DNA of 5,095 nucleotides from Dehalococcoidia bacterium (GTDB taxonomy: Bacteria > Chloroflexota > Dehalococcoidia > Tepidiformales > Tepidiformaceae): positions 1-5,095 of the forward strand of contig JALOAP010000256.1 in the NCBI GenBank assembly GCA_023228745.1. The letters are read 5' to 3'. Each line of letters begins with the position of its first letter. The stretch's first letter is position 1. A program made the position numbers and the translations under genes. The notes beneath the pieces are model-generated. The model was given only the letters and a program-made list of their open reading frames with translations, did not search any database and was not told the DNA's origin. Positions 4,654 through 5,095 of this stretch are shown in pieces.

Positions 4654-5095
4654 AGAAGCCTGGGACAATTACTATCGGGCCGGTTATACTTCAGGAGCCG
4701 GCAGTTATGGAGCATTAGCTAATTTTAAAGCTCAAATGATTAATGAATTTATCGCTGACCATGGGATTCAAACCGTTCTTGATATTGGATGCGGAGATGG
4801 AAACCAACTCTCACTTTTAAACTGTCCAGAATATATCGGGGTGGACGTTTCGCCAACTGCAATAAGTCTTTGCAAAAAGAAATTTAGTTCAGATCCTTCG
4901 AAACAGTTTTACGTTTATTCACCAACTGAGAAAAACGACCTCCCCGAATGTGATTTAGTTCTTTGTTTGGATGTTTTGTATCACATTATCCCTGAAGAAG
5001 ACTTTAATCAAACCCTTGATGATATTTTCTCCCGTGCCAAAAAGGGAGTAATTCTCTATACCGTATTATTGGATATTGGCACGAAAAACGAACAT
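4643..5095 (+). CDS. Class I SAM-dependent methyltransferase, N-terminal part
   Basis: This frame starts at ATG 4643, overlaps the previous gene's end by 11 bases, and stays open for 151 codons to the right edge, so its C-terminus is missing. Motif I, Val-Leu-Asp-Ile-Gly-Cys-Gly-Asp-Gly, lies at 45-53. The strand-2 acidic residue is D68 in Ile-Gly-Val-Asp-Val-Ser, and motif IV-like Asp-Leu-Val-Leu-Cys-Leu-Asp-Val-Leu-Tyr-His lies at 104-114. The N-terminus (Tyr-Tyr-Arg-Ala-Gly-Tyr-Thr-Ser-Gly-Ala-Gly-Ser-Tyr-Gly at 10-23) is characteristic of a group of methyltransferases that, from memory, often sits in polysaccharide or glycosyltransferase gene clusters. No good ribosome binding site precedes the start, so coupling to the upstream gene is likely. 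The substrate is unknown. The context of a tandem glycosyltransferase and two other methyltransferase-like genes suggests sugar methylation. Confidence 0.85.
   Translation, partial: MSYKEAWDNYYRAGYTSGAGSYGALANFKAQMINEFIADHGIQTVLDIGCGDGNQLSLLNCPEYIGVDVSPTAISLCKKKFSSDPSKQFYVYSPTEKNDLPECDLVLCLDVLYHIIPEEDFNQTLDDIFSRAKKGVILYTVLLDIGTKNEH

Noticed and set aside
4533..4715. Antisense open frame of 60 codons over the junction of the last two methyltransferases
   Set aside because: It is a shadow of two overlapping genes whose motifs are clear on the + strand, and it has no independent signals.
1..5095. tRNA genes, CRISPR arrays, insertion sequences and sizeable direct repeats
   Set aside because: Reading both strands by eye gave no cloverleaf, spaced repeats or transposase motifs. 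Almost every base is accounted for by the + strand genes, and no gene-free stretch exceeds 50 bases.

Overview
The window is phage or prophage DNA from a moderately AT-rich bacterial host. All supported genes lie on the + strand, tightly packed. Several starts carry strong AGGAGG-type ribosome binding sites, and others overlap the preceding stop codon. A Firmicutes-like host would fit the base composition, the Shine-Dalgarno strength and my recollection of similar glycosyltransferases, but this is inference. Nothing in the window identifies the host or shows whether the phage is free or integrated.

Positions 1-1653 hold an ordinary tailed-phage head-tail/tail module. It contains the C-terminal end of a probable head-closure protein, an HK97 gp10-like neck/tail-completion protein, a DUF3168-like tail terminator, and a small major tail (tube) protein. 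The first three are joined by ATGA stop/start overlaps. The tail tube gene has its own strong ribosome binding site and is closed by a clear intrinsic terminator at 1657-1685. This layout points to a siphovirus or myovirus with a long tail.

Positions 1699-5095 depart from the usual order, where tail-assembly chaperones and the tape measure gene would be expected. Instead there is a cassette of sugar- and methyl-transfer genes: a 509-residue protein with two GT-A glycosyltransferase domains in tandem, a 65-residue Cys-rich protein of unknown function, and three consecutive proteins with Rossmann-type, SAM-methyltransferase-like sequences. The last of these runs off the window. Every junction in this cassette is an overlap or a zero-base gap, so it looks like a single transcription and translation unit. 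No promoter is convincing in front of it.

The most interesting reading is that the cassette is a cargo (moron-like) module building a methylated glycan, either on the virion (the tail tube ends in a four-threonine run) or on the host surface. The enzyme classes are well supported by motifs. The acceptor, the sugar and the order of reactions are not visible in the sequence.
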